Assembly: GCA_034509425.1 (NCBI GenBank)
Contig: JAVTVJ010001795.1
Span: forward strand, 62,001-126,000
DNA from: Eopsaltria australis
Lineage: Eukaryota; Chordata; Aves; Passeriformes; Petroicidae
Length of the DNA stretch: 64,000 nt
Direction of reading: 5' to 3'
Shown: positions 1 through 28,670 of the stretch, piece after piece
Layout of the letters: every line of letters starts with the position of its first letter
How positions within the stretch are numbered: the stretch's first letter is position 1
Translations under genes and position numbers: made by a program
The notes under the pieces: generated by a model
Told to the model about the DNA's origin: nothing
Database searches by the model: none
The model's input: only the letters and a program-made list of their open reading frames with translations

Positions 1-1105
1 AGAAAATAGGAGTTACAGTGAAGTTATCCGCAAGCAGACCAAAGGGGAATTTTAGTGAAAAATTAGTATTTTAATACTAGATTTAAAAGCTTCCGAGATA
101 TTTTCCAATTTAAAGTATTTATGACCTAATTATCACAAAATACATGATTTATTGTTGATGTCCCAGCTGTTATTTGAATGCTGCTGGACTACATCTGGCA
201 CATCCATCTTCTTTGGAAAAAATAAAGCAAATCAGCTTGTAAATGGGTTTCCCACAAAACTAGCATCAGAGGATAGAGAAGGACCGGAGAAACTTCCACT
301 GGTGAAAGAGCTAGTCAGCTGTGAAAGGTCTAGCAGTTTGTTTTAGTAAAGCTCAAATTGTAAATAGTTCAGCTTATTTTCTTTCTTTGCACTCTCTTTC
401 ATTCCTCTCTGACTCTCACTAATTTTTATCATTGCTTTAAAAAAGGAAAGACCTGTATTGACTATCCTGTGCAGCACGCAGTCTTCTGAGGTTCAGACAC
501 TGCCCCCATCCCCCATAAACAATTCTGAAATTCAGTGTATGAGACACCTGGAATCAGACAGGGGAAAGGTTGAAGAGCGAAATACGTAGAGTACTAAAGT
601 AGGAGAGGAGAGAACACCCTTGCACAGAGGCAAAAAAGAAAAGAAAATCCTAGAGCATACTCTGTATACTACAGGAGGAGATTTAGAGACTAGATGAAGG
701 CAGATGGGTGGGAAGGAGGATATTGCTGAGAAAAGACTGGGGAGTGAGAGTATAATAAAACTGTAAAGTTAAAGGGAACCAGGATCAACAGTGATTACTT
801 GTCTTGACCTATTGTTATGGACAAACTGCTCTTCTCAAAGTTACTGCAGAACCCCTCTGGCTATGAAACAAGGCTCAGGAGTGATTTAGGGTAGGTCAGG
901 GCGGGTCTGGAAGATTGATTACCACCTCTTCCTAATCAGTTAAATCACACAAGTGTGTTGACAAGTGAGACAAAGACTCAGTTTGTGTATTGGCTAAATC
1001 AGCAGTCGGGAGAGAAGGCTCCTCACACAGACTCTAAGCAGCAGGGACTGGGGGTGGCTGGCCAGGTGGCTTTGCTCTACACTCACATTCCTTTCTCTCC
1101 CACAG
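1..1105 (+). other. FREM1 intronic sequence, no exon recognised
   Basis: This stretch lies upstream of the first FREM1 exon I can place, which has its acceptor at 1104-1105. It is AT-rich with only short open frames and no recognisable domain or repeat. The exon at 1106 starts in mid-codon, so the rest of the gene lies to the left of the window. Confidence 0.6.
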
Positions 1106-16368
<15,263 letters not shown>

Positions 16369-19300
16369 TGGATGGAGGATGTCTCTGAAAGCGTATGGAC
16401 ATTCATGTTATTTCAGTATGTTAGCTGCATTTGAAAACCATCCTAATTATCATCAAGGCTTATTTTATATGCTGCCAGAGGTGCAGATGCACTGGCCTCT
16501 AACCAAGCTATAGAGTTCAATTGCAAAAATGAAATCCAGGTTAAGGTTTTGAAATCTCCCCAAAGACTTTGATTTGTCATTTACTCATTTATATTTTCAT
16601 ACCAAAGAGCTGCGTCTCAAGGCTTTCATCACACTTCTGTGTAAAAGTTCTTTTCTTTTAAAGAAAGTACCAAGTCAGTTGATTTGCTTTGCTCTTAAGG
16701 AGGGGCTGTGAACTGCAGTTTTACTCTGCAGTCACAAAAAGAGGAAAACTGCTGGAACTGAGGGCAGACAGTTGGCTAAAAACAGACCTTCTTGGGTGAT
16801 GATGGGAGTGACCTCATGTAAGTACTGGAGTTTATTTGGTGGATGCCCTAGTACATCTTACAAAACTACCAATGGCTGTACAGTGCTTGGTGACAGAGTA
16901 CCAACAGCAGAAAAGCCTTGTTTTTCTTCTACCTCCCAAGGTCAGCTTCAGAACCGAATGGATCTGCCCACACAGAGTTGCATCTGTTCCACATTCCTAA
17001 GCAAAATTTTTCTTTTTTTTTCCAGAATTGCAGGATGCTGCTGTAATTTGTAGTGTAATTAAATAATGGGACATCTCTAAATCTAATGTTATAGCAAATG
17101 ATGATTTATTTAAAAAATATGTAAACTTGATCCTAGGATATTATCTTGGGATACATGAACATCAATAGGATTTATATGTGTGTATAAACCAATGTAATCG
17201 TGAGACATATTTTGTAGTAAAGCAGCTATGGCTTTTGAAAAGTATTATCCTAAGTCCATATTAGGGATTTGAGGTTTTTAAAAATAATATTTAAAAATCC
17301 AGATTTATTTCCGAGAAAGGCTTAAAACCCAGCAATTAATAGGAAAAAAACAGCTGGCCAGAATTTATTGTTTTAGATATATATATAGTTGCAGTCTAAC
17401 CATTTTGTAACATTATAGTACATTTATATTTGACCTGTCAAAAGCTTGCTTTTGGATGTTTTTACTGCCAGCCTTAAAATTACAAAAAAACAACATGAAA
17501 TGCAGATCCAAGCATAGGCTTCCTTAAAAAAAATTAAAGCTCCTCTCAACAGGAGCCAATGTGTGACAGTTGGTTTGGAACTGAGTAGGGTGAATTTGCC
17601 CTGTACCTATGAACTCTCATCCTCCCCATCTGCCTGCCTGCTGCCAGCAGTTGATCCCCCCCATTGCTTATCTATTCAGCCAACCTCTGCATCAATTTTG
17701 CACCAGAGCCACAAAACCTCCTTCTCAGGTTCCTCATAGCAATTTCTCAGTCTTGCAAGGGACAGACAGAGCAGAATCACCTCACCTCTCTGAGCTGAAG
17801 GACAGTGTTTCAGAGCCTATATATTCCTCCTCTTTGCCTCTATCATGCACGGGTTACTTATCCTTCCTCCTTGCCTGTAACAAGTTAAATCAAAATGTGA
17901 GCAACTGAACAGTCTTTGTATATAGGAAAGAACCTTCCTGAAAGGACTGTTGCTAATAAATACGAGCGCATCGCAAAATCAGAGAAAAAACGTACTGGGG
18001 ACAGAACCTCCTCACTTTTACTCTTGCTACCAACAGATGCAGACAAAAACATTTCCAGGATTTCTCTCTTTTTTTTTTTCATGGTAATATTTATGACAAG
18101 TTTCTAGACACTTTTGCTAGACACAAACTCTTTTGGTAAGGGAGTTTTAAGGAGTTTTCTAGGTCAACATAGACATACTGCTTGTTTCCAAACCAAACAC
18201 CCCTGAATACCTGGTTTTAGACTTGATTTTATTTCTGAAAGTTTTCATTACATGAAAAACAAGCATCTAAAAAAGCACTCTCAATATCTCTTAGTGGTGT
18301 TTTCTGGAATTGCAGGGAAAATTGACTGACACATAAAATTTATGTCTTTAGGACCTTTTTTTAATAAAAACTGTAGAATTTATTGGTGCTAATTTGATAA
18401 AGCCTCTTGAGATTATTCAAATACTTCTACCAATTATTTAATAAATGAATGATATCAAAAGAGTGGGGATTTTGACAAAGGTGCTTTTTACTCGATCAGG
18501 AACTAATAAATGACTCATGCCATCTGATACACCAGTGACCTCAGGTTAGCTTTTGTGAGAGTAGGGGAAATTTTCCCTTTTCTGTACTTCATTTGAACCA
18601 CTTTAAAGTGATTGCAGAGTATGAAGACTTCACTACACAATAGACTCTTAGTTGTGCAAATTTCATGAGTTTACTGGTTTAATTATATCTAACTAATACA
18701 CTAATGAAACCAAAATTCTTATATTGCAGAGCAAGTATATTTCTGCCCTGAAAGGCTGCTGAATTTTTTTCCAATACAATTAACTGTTCCAAATATTTAC
18801 TAACAGATTTTATTTCTTCTGTCCTTAAATAAATATTTTTTCACAGATTTTTGCACTCTTTATTTTTATTATTAGAATACTGGAGTTGAAAGAACAAAAC
18901 ATACTCAAATCAGGGAAAGCAAAAATAATTTTTTTTTTCTGGTGACATAGGAAATTATTGCTTCTAAGAAGTTTAGTAATGGATGGGTGTACAGACCTGA
19001 GGAGCTATGGGGATTTTTTATCTTCAACATTTTTGAATTAGGCTTTAAGTAAACTTCGGGAAAAATCAGTACTTAGAGGATCAGCACCACCAGGAGTATT
19101 TCAAAAGGCTGAAAGTAAGAAAAAGGAGCATGTAAATTCTGGTGTTCACATATGGATGCCACAATTTCTGTATAAACAAAGGATTTATTTCACCAGAACT
19201 ATCCATATATCCATATCCAAGAGCAACAGAACCAAGATGCTCAGTGAAAAGAGCCTAGCAGTTACCTTAGATTTCTATACAGGGATGGGCTGTGTGAGCA

Positions 19301-20269
19301 CTGTGTGTGCTTGTCACTTAGAACCACTTTCACTCCCTGTCAAATATCTTTTAAATATGTCAGTATTTCAAACAAATTTGACAGGGAAGTAATTAACTTA
19401 AAGCCGATGGTTACGAAAGAAATGGACAGGCAACAGGTCACAGGAGCACTTATTCTGAACCAAAATATTCTAAAACACTTCAGTTTTTAATAACTTTATA
19501 TATATATGAATAATTTAGTCTGAAAAATATCAGAAAAGTTTTCCAGATCTTCTTTCTACACATGGACACTTTGTTGAATGTCTTCAAGTCTTTATTCACT
19601 CAAATGATAAAAAGAACTTTGAAAGAATTATGCATAAGACTCAGTGAATACTGGTGATTCTACATTATTTACGTCCCAAGATTGGTGCTACTGTAATTCT
19701 TCTATTCAGAACACTATATATATTGTTATGTTTAACTCTGTAATGTGTGTTAATAAAAAACCTCAAAATATACTTTGGTGAATATGAACTTCTTTATTTC
19801 AAAATCTCACAAAAGCTTGTTTTCTAGTGATAATAACTATAGTGTTTAGCATTGTTTAAAAGCATAATATACCTGCTTTTTACTCTATGCAGCTTTTGAA
19901 TTCAGTTTTTTCTTCTGTTTGGGGGCCTATTCTTGAGTGAATACTGTAAGGAATAAATTTGTACTATGAGTTAATCACATTTAAAAGAGAAAATGCTGTT
20001 TATTTTGAAAAATAAATCTAAGAAAAGGTGTAAGTCATCTTCAGGGGATAGAGGGAGTTTTCATCTCTTATTACCTTTAAGAAGCTATGCTGACTGTAAT
20101 ATGGGTAACTCTGCTACTCTGTGTTACCTAAATCTTTCTTGGTATCAGTACACTTATATGACAAGAACAAAACAGGCTTTTGTTTTTAAGGCTTTTTTTG
20201 GCATTGAGGTAATGTATTGTTTTCAATCAGAAGTAGCCCTAATCAACAGGATCTAATTAGAGGAATCCC
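16369..20269 (+). other. FREM1 3' UTR and flanking DNA
   Basis: This AT-rich sequence follows the FREM1 stop codon. Possible poly(A) signals occur near 17057 (ATTAAA), 17957 (AATAAA) and 19752 (AATAAA), and I cannot say which is used. No coding exon, RNA gene or clear repeat was recognised. Confidence 0.5.
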
Positions 20270-22215
20270 ATGGTTTAGAAGTATAGAAGACAAGGGAGTC
20301 CAGGAGAGCTGGTAAATAGTCAGGATTCCTCCCAACTCAAGACTAATGTATCCTCATGAGCAAGAAATCAAATAAAGCTGGCAGGAGATCCACAGAGATG
20401 AGCAGAGAGCTACTAGAAAATATCAAACAGAATAAAGTTATGGAATGTGGATAAATAGGGAAGCTGTATGTGAGGCCTATTGGAATATTGTGGGTGACAC
20501 AAGACACAGAGAAGGCAGAGTACCTGAATTCCTTCTTTGCCTCAGACTTTATTGCTGAGGCCATGCTTCAGGAATCCTGGGAGGGGATTTTAAGTAATTT
20601 TAAGACTGGAGGCAAGAGAGGAAGACTGGAGAAAGGAAGACTTGTCCTTGGCCATAGAGGATTTGGTTAGAGATCAGCTAGGCAGACTTAACATCCATAA
20701 ATCCATGGATAAATCCATGCACTCTGGTGGGATGCACACACAGGTGCTGAGGGAACTGGCAGATGATGTTGCTAAGCCCACTCTGCATCTTCTTTGAAAA
20801 ATAATGGAGGAGAGGTGCCTGATGAGTGGAGAACAGACAGTGTCACTCCTGTCTTCAAAAAGGCAATAAGGAGGACCCAGGTAACTGCTGGTCAAGCAGC
20901 CTCACCTCCATCCCTGGAAAGGTGATGGCACAGATCACTCTGGAGGCCATGACCAAGCATGTAAAAGAAAAGAAGGTCATCAGGTGAGTCAGGGTGGACT
21001 CACCAAAGATAAATCATGTTTGACCAGTCTGATGGCCTTCTGTGATGGCACGGCTGGATCAATGAGGGGAGAGCAGTGGATGTTCTCTGCCTCAGCTTCA
21101 GCAAGGCTTTTGACATTGTCTCCCACAACATCCTTGCAGGTAAGCTCAGGAAATGTGGGTTAGAAGAATGAACAGTGAGGTGGATCAAGAACTGGCTGAA
21201 GGCGGAGCTCAGAGGGTCATGATCAGTGGAGCAGAGTCCAGCAGGAGGCCTGCAGGGATCAATACTGGGATCAATCTTATTCAACTTGTAAATCAATGAC
21301 CTGGAGGAAGGGGTCAAATGCACCCTCAGCAAGTTTGCTGGTGACACTAAACTGGGGGCAGTGGCTGATGCACCTGAAGGCTCTGCTGCCATTCCATGGG
21401 ACCTTGTTCAGCTGGAGGGTTGGGCAGAGGGAAACCCAATGAGGCTCAACAAGGGCAAGTGTCAGGTCCTGCACCTGGGCAGGAACAGCCCCAAGTGCCA
21501 GCACAGGCTGGGGCTGACCTCCTGCAGAGCAGCTCTGTGGAGAAGGACCTGGGACTCTTGGTGGATCACCGGCTGTCCATGAGCCATCAGTGCCCCTGTG
21601 GCCAGGTGCCAATGGTATCCCTGGGGTGCATTGGGAAGAGTGTGGCCAGCAGGTCAAGGGAGGTGACCCTTCCCCTCTGCTCGGCCCTAGTGAGGCCACA
21701 CCTGGAGTGCTGTGTCCAGTTCTGGGCTCCTCAGCACAAGAGAGACAAGGAGCTACTGGAGAGGGTGCAGTGGAGGGCCACAAGGATGATCAGGCTCTGG
21801 AGCATCTCTCTTATGAGGAGAGACTGCAGGAGCTGGGTCCGTTTGGTCTGGGGAAGAGAAGACTGAGAGGGGATCTCATCAATCCATAGAAATATCTCAA
21901 AGGTGGGTGTCTGGAGGATGGCTCCAGATTCTTTTCAGTGGTGCTCAGCAACTGGTTGAGGTGCAATGGCCATAAACTAAAGCACAAAATGATCCACCTC
22001 AACATTACAAAGACTTTCTTCAAACTGAGGGTGCCAGAGCAGTGGAACAGCTGCCTGTGAGATTGCGGAGTCTCCCTCTCTGGAGGCACTGAAAATCCGC
22101 CTGGATGCATTCTTGTGCCATTTACTCTATGTGATACTGCTTTGGCAGGAGGGTTGGAGTGAATGATCTCCAGAGGTCCCTTTCAACCCTAAAGATTCCG
22201 TGATTCTGTGATTAA
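20270..22215 (+). mobile_element. CR1 LINE, long decayed copy with reverse-transcriptase remnants
   Basis: About 1.9 kb reads as CR1 ORF2 followed by the 3' end. Landmarks are a SFFASDF-like stretch near 20530 and an RT segment near 20870-20960. Another (FSKAFDIVSHNIL-like) is near 21100. GLGRG/CQVLHLGRN follow near 21420-21490, then the 3' block GAATGATCTCCAGAGGTCCC, ending at TTCTGTGATT. Stops and frameshifts are frequent, so it is inactive. Confidence 0.88.
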
Positions 22216-25200
22216 GAATCTGGTATCTGAAGTATTGCACATAATCAGAGTGAGTGAAAGAATATAATTTTATGCATACAAAAGAAATTTTAAGATAAGT
22301 CTATATAAACTTTTATTCTAATAAAAGAAATCTTATCTGCATCTTCCTTATATTATATTACAAACATTTTGTTGATGGTGTCAAAGTCTTCAGTGAATAA
22401 CCTCTCTCTCTCAAATTATTCCCAACAATCTAGGAAGATCCATCTTCCTGAAGACTGGATTGTGTCTTTGCCCAGACTCCTTTTTCTCTGTCCCACAAGT
22501 TTTTCCATATCTTTCTCCCTGTCCCATGCCGTAGCAATCTGCAGCAACCAATCACATACCCAAGAGATCTCCTCAGACTGGGTCTGAAATTGGATACACT
22601 GTCAATTAGGCAGTACATAGGTGCCAGTACCATTCAGGAGATGCTTCAGCAGGAGGATACCTACAAAACCTAGCAGTCTGAACAACTATAACAGAGAGAG
22701 AACCACCCATTGCATCCTGCGCACGCACCTACAGTCAGGAGAACATGGACCAATACATGTGAAAGGATGCTCATCCTAGCCCCACTAAAGACATAAAGAA
22801 ATATTTTAAAGTGTGAGGACCTTCATTTTGGCTGCAGTATAAAACTTAATGCTGTTCTTAAGCATTTTTGAGAGCACAGAAAAGAAACAGAAATCTGACC
22901 AGGAAAACATAAATAAGTGAACAAAGAAACAGTGCAACAGAGGACTTGAAACAGAGGGGAGTTTATGACGTAGGGTATCTAAGGCTGGAGGAACAAAATT
23001 AAACAAACCTATTGTCTATTCTTTCATTTCATACCTTGTTAAAAGACTCTTGGATTCATAATTAAAAATTTCCCATGAGGCCTGTATGTGATCTGTTTCC
23101 CTGAAACTCAGTAAAACAAAGACCACAGATGGCCTTCTTTGATAAGTATAATTATTGGAGAATAAACTGCATAGTGATAATTCATTAGTTCTGAGGTCTT
23201 TGTATGGGATCTGTGAAAGATATATCTGTATACAAGTTTGTCTACATAGGATGTGCTTTGAAAATTATAAGATATTGAATTGGATTGTGTACATAAAATC
23301 CATTTTAATGATTTTGTCATCAATCATGGTATGATGAGACTATTTAGCTCAACAGAAGGCAAGTAATTCAAGCACTGCCCAAGAATTATTTTTAGACATC
23401 AACTGGCAGTGTAGATAATGTCCATTAATGACTGAATAAACTTCAGCTTTGAAACAAATGAATAATACCACTTTGCATTTGCATAGCATTTGTCATCTAT
23501 AGACCTGACAGTTTTAAAAGGATGGGAAAACATTCACAGTGACTATTTCTAGTGAAAACAGAATTTCCTGAATAAATTGCTACTATGAAGGCAGATCAAA
23601 GCCTGCTTGAAAGACAGTGCTGCATATAGCCACAAGATTTAACAACCAGAATACAGTGAAAACATGTTATGCTTATGTGAAAGGGTAATCAGGCAGGAAA
23701 AAAAGTTTTTAGAAAAGAAATAGCATTGTTTTTTTGTAGAAAGCCGAGACTAGGTCTATTTGGAACATAATAATTATGTGCCCAGTCCAATCCCTGTAGT
23801 GAATTATTAGTCAATGTGAATTATTAGTCACTAATAAAGTGACTTGCAAATGCTTGCTATTTTTAACTTCAGAGTGACTATCTGAGCTTGCTGTCTGAGC
23901 TGTGATACCTTTCTGCAATGCAGGCAGGCTCTTGCCTAAGCTGAGAGCCTGAGGAGAGATCTGTTACCTCCACACAGTTATATAGGTAGCTGACTTCAAA
24001 ACAGATTATGGCAGTGTTTGTATATTGAACAAACTATGCCCAGACGTACCATGTCCCCTGTCTTACCAACTTTGCCTCCTGGAAAGCAGCCATAGCATAT
24101 GAAGGAAGAGTGTTAGACTTGCTTGGCAGAGCTGGCATGCTGCTTTTGGGTCTCATCAGGTCTTAGGTAAAACCAACCAAACCCCAGGAACTAGAACTGG
24201 CTTGACTTAGAAGTGAAGAGAGCTCTTTTATCAGCCTTTGGGTTGCTGAGCAGATTGCGGAGTGACTTGTTGACACTTCTTTGCTTCAGTCTTCTTCTGT
24301 ATCCTTCTGTAAATAACAATTTGTGCATTTACATCTGAAGGCCTTTCTCCTTGCTATATGTTACATGCCAGAATGGTATGTACCAGGAGTGGATTCTGAT
24401 CCTGATGTTTTCTTCATTGCCATTGCACTGCAATGTAACATTAGCACCAAAATACCTCTACATATATGTCAATTTTTATACATTCCTTGTTAACATTTAC
24501 ACTGCTGCAATAACCCAGGCCATCTTTAGTTAAGATAGTCTGGGAAGCCAAATCATTCCAGTTCTACAATTTACTTATTTTTTATCTGTGCATTATCAGA
24601 GACATCCTTAGATGACCTGCAAATATGTATCTTGCTTCAAACAGCCACATTTCACATTTGAAAGGCATTGGCAAATGTGTCAGATCCTCTGAGTCAATAT
24701 AATACAATATAATACATAAGTCTGAATATCTGCACAGTCTTGGGGCTCTTCAGCAACTAAAACAGGGAGGAAAAGAAGAAAAATTCAAAATTTAATCTTC
24801 TTGACATTGCTGAATAATTTTGAGTGACTGTTACCAGTACACATCAGATACAAGGTATTTCAGCTACAAAAGTCAATTGCTTCAGATCAAATTGTTGGCG
24901 AACACAAATATGATGTGATGATTCAAACTGCAATTCTAGGCAATAAATTAATTCCCTTGAAATTAAAGTCAAGTAACATCATCCATCTAGTATACACAAC
25001 TTAATTTTTCAAGCACAATACAAACTTCAGAGTCTATTGATAGACTTTAGCCAAACAGAAGTGTGTGGAGATTAGAGTACCTAAAAGGGAAATTATCTGA
25101 AGAAGAATTTCTTTTTTGTATTTTAATATTAGAATCACTGTTTGCAATGTTTATGAAAATAACTTTTTCTTCTCTCAAAACTTTTCTCTATATGCTGTTC

Positions 25201-26072
25201 TAGCAGATTATTTTTTTCTTCCATGTTGCATGGTAATTTTGCAAGAGATGCCTCTGTTTTTAGGTCTAGTAGTCTTTAGGTATTTCTGTTGAGACTCTGA
25301 TAGCTAAAATCATAAATACGTCTTTTCTAACACGTTTTATCTAAATGTTCATTTATCATTATCACTTTATAGGATGCCTGGAGTGGCTTTGGTGCTTGAA
25401 CAGGATGTGGCAGGGTTAGTTAATCTTTGAGAACCCAGGAAGCAGAGTTTCTTCACCTTGAGACATTTTGCTCTGTGTTGGTGACATGTCTGCTCTCCAG
25501 CAGCTGCAAACCTGCTGTGAGGAAGATGAAGCAAGGGCTAGTGCACCCTGACACATTCCTCTGACTGTCTGAGTGACAATCTGTTAGCCTTGCAGACCTT
25601 GGGTCATATCCCAAATCTGAAAGTCCAAAGTTAGACTTAACTTTTGAAAACAGTCTCCAATTGAGCTTACTGTTTCAGCAAACTGTAATCAGCTTCCCTT
25701 TTCCTATTGTAATGAAATAACACTCCCTGTTTTGACAGTCTCTGGCTGTATGGAATGGAAAGTCAAAATAAACAATGAAGACCACATTGAGCATTCTAAT
25801 ACACAACCTCAAATGTTTACTTAATTCCTTGGCCTAAACTAGACACCTTATCCAAACATTTTCTCCGGTTGACTCCTGTCCTCCACAACATCCTGGGTTA
25901 CTAGATTTTAGATAGGAGCTCCTAATACACATAACTCAGATTGAAAGCAGAGTTTCATTAGCACAAACTTCCCTATCATAATTGTAATCTACAGTAAATG
26001 AATGCAATTAGCCCCACCAGGGTCTCCCCTGAGCCCACCTCTCCTCTGCCATAATCAGACTCTAGGTTCTTG
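22216..26072. other. Intergenic DNA between FREM1 and CER1
   Basis: The sequence is AT-rich with only short open frames. I see no gene or clear mobile element. Any CER1 control elements would be expected here, but I cannot identify one with confidence. Confidence 0.5.
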
Positions 26073-26078
26073 TATAAA
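26073..26078 (+). promoter_or_regulatory. TATA box of CER1
   Basis: TATAAA sits 61 bases before the CER1 ATG, which fits a transcription start near 26100 and a short 5' UTR. Confidence 0.7.
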
Positions 26079-26138
26079 GCCAGCATACTACATTCACTGC
26101 AATAGCAGCAGATCTACAGGACTGCACTTTCCAGGATC

Positions 26139-26999
26139 ATGTCACTGCTTCTCCTTCAGATGTTAGTGCTGTCATGTCTTGGAGCCACAGAGCTACAGAG
26201 AAACTCACAGCAAAGGAAAAGCAGAAGGCCATTTCAGCACTTTCTCTACCTGGACAAAAATCTGTTTGAAAGTCAAAGTTCTCCTGAGCCGGTAAGTGAG
26301 AACCCAGTAGGAACTGAAGAGACCTTGAAAGTACCAAGCTTTTTTGTATCAATTCCCCAGACAGCATCTGGAAGTGAGAAGAAAGAGGAGAAAAAAATGT
26401 CCAGATTCATACTTCCCAACACAGGACTCCATGCAGACCAAAACCCGAGAACCTGGGTTGCACCCAGAGAGATCTCTCCAGTGGAAAACTTCTCTCCACC
26501 CCATTATTCCAGCAAGAGAGAGTCTGAATTTCCCTACAGAAAAGATGCCAAGAAATTTTGGGACCACTTCATATTAAAGAAAAATTCAGCATCTGAAGAG
26601 GTTGTCCTGCCAATCAAGACCAATGAAATGCACCAAGAAAATTGCAGAACCCTGCCTTTTGCCCAGGTAAGAACAAGTATCCAAGATCAACAAACACGCC
26701 TTTCTCCCTATCTCTTGTAATCAGCAACTCAGGGACATGGGCTATTTAAGTGGCTAAGTCAAAGGGCTTCAGCATGCTTGCTCATGATAAGTGGCTGAAA
26801 GACACTGACAAAAAAGTTTTAGTCTGATGAGGCAAACTGCTAAATTGCTGCACTGGAAAGCCACAGACTCAATTTTCATAGAGTTATTTATTACTTTTAT
26901 GCACAGATATTCGGACATAGTCTAAGCAGGCAGGGAAGTGATGAGTAATTATCCATTCAAGGAATATACATTTTAACTGTTTGTAGATCTGAATTATGA

Positions 27000-27033
<34 letters not shown>

Positions 27034-27845
27034 GATATAGATATGTATGTGTATACATATACAGAGTATATGTGTATGCATATACAGAGTCTCAGGACAA
27101 CTATTTACAGGAAAAGCTGGTTGTTTTCTTACAGCTAAGCAAGGATTGTTTTCTCCTGTATTAATTAGAAAACTGATGCTTATGTCTAATTCTGTGCTAA
27201 GAATTTCAGAGAACTGGTAAATTGTCCCATGCATAGATTAAGCCATTCTGTCATATTGTAACATCAAGACAAGCAAACAGTATAGGTAAAAGTGCTGTAT
27301 TCCTTGTAAGTCACCATCTATTCTCAGTGTTTCTGTAATCATGATCTGTCAAGGACCATGGTCTTTTCAGATCCAGAACTAAATTTATTTCACAGAGACA
27401 TACATAGATACAGATGTTGCCTAGAAACCTGTACTATTTGTTCTGAGAAGAAAAAAATGTGGATTTTTTCCCCTTTTTTTTCATTCATACCTCCTTGCAA
27501 AATCTGTGGGCCATTTCTGCATCAGAAACCTTAAACTGCTTTCTGTTTCAGGGTGTTACTCATAACGGTTGTGAGAAGGTGACATTACAGAATAATCTGT
27601 GTTTTGGAAAATGCAGTTCCTTTCATGTTCCTGGTTCAGAAGATCATCTTTATACCTTTTGTTCTCATTGCTTGCCCAGCAAGTTCTTCATGAAGCGCCT
27701 GGATCTGAACTGCACTGATTCTGTTCCAGTGGTCAAAGAAATCATGATTGTAGAAGAGTGTAAATGTGAAACTCGGAAGATTAAAGACCCTGTGATTGGA
27801 TCTCTAGTGTCAGACTTGTATGCAAATGTACATGAGCACAATTAA
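26139..27845 (+). CDS. CER1: CER1, cerberus, DAN-family secreted antagonist of Nodal/BMP/Wnt
   Basis: There are two coding exons, 26139-26666 and 27552-27845, joined in phase 0 (donor CAG|GTAAGA, acceptor TTTCAG|GGT). They give 273 residues, close to human CER1 at 267. Residues 1 to about 17 are a leucine-rich signal peptide (MSLLLLQMLVLSCLG). A basic, poorly conserved pro-region follows. The cystine knot begins at C169 (ENCRTLPF) at the end of exon 1 and continues in exon 2 through GCEKV, LCFGKCSSFHVPG, CSHCLPSKF, LNCTDS (an N-glycosylation site) and EECKCETRK. Split cysteine knots and two coding exons are typical of this gene. The frame is intact and a TATA box lies just upstream. Position downstream of FREM1 on the same strand matches the conserved vertebrate order. 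Confidence 0.96.
27000..27050. repeat. Compound (CT)n(TA)n microsatellite
   Basis: A CT run passes into a TA run and then imperfect GATA units, within the single CER1 intron. It is likely polymorphic in length. Confidence 0.9.
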
Positions 27846-28670
27846 CCTGTGCAAAGTACCTCTTAACTTGATCATAAGAATTTGCCAATGAAAAAATCCA
27901 AACAAGTTGTCATCATTCTAGTACACAAAACATTAAAAATTTAGACTTTCGACACGATCTCTGTTTCAACAATAACTTTACCTAAAATGTAACAAATGTT
28001 TCCTTGCAGCTGTTAAGGAAAAAGAGATTAAATTACTGGACTTATGTGTAAAGATCTTACTTTAACCAATGGAAAAGTTTAGGAATTTTCCACCCTTCCT
28101 ATCACTGTTTCTAGGATACTAGTAAACAGAGGGTGAACTAACATGACTTATCTGTGCAAAACCTGAATGTTGCCTTGTTTTCATGGTGCTTGCTTGTGGA
28201 GAGTGCCAATATAGCTCTACTGGCAACAAAGATGAGATTTTAGTCTGTTCCCTACAAAAATAGCACTACTTTTACACCAAGATAATGGCTGGGGAGTGTA
28301 AAACACAAATGGACATGAGGTACATGGAAAGCTGTGACTAGTTAATGTCATACTGATTGATCCCAGTTGGAGTTCAGTTCTCATTGAAAACTAATATGCC
28401 ACACAATTTACACCAACAAATAATGGCAAAGGGTGTTTTGCCATAGACACCACTTGTTCTCTTTTCCACATGCCTTCATTTGCTCTGTACCTTTATTTTT
28501 ACTCAGTGTTCAACTGCAGAAGGAGAAAAAAATATAAAAAAATGGCATACTCCTACAGAAAACATCACAGACAAATACATTGTTGCTATTATTTAAATTC
28601 ACTGTGGAAAGACAATGCATATTTCCAGTCCAAAGAATTTTAACACTGTCAGTGAATCTAAAATAAAGTT
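27846..28670 (+). other. Probable CER1 3' UTR with poly(A) signal
   Basis: The first good AATAAA after the CER1 stop is at 28662-28667, giving a 3' UTR of about 0.83 kb. The length is plausible, but the site is unproven. Confidence 0.5.

Noticed and set aside
21277..21783. Minus-strand 168-residue open frame
   Set aside because: It is antisense to the CR1 copy, whose sense strand carries the recognisable RT motifs.
27000..27060. CRISPR-like or regulatory repeat array
   Set aside because: It is a simple dinucleotide microsatellite with no spacers.
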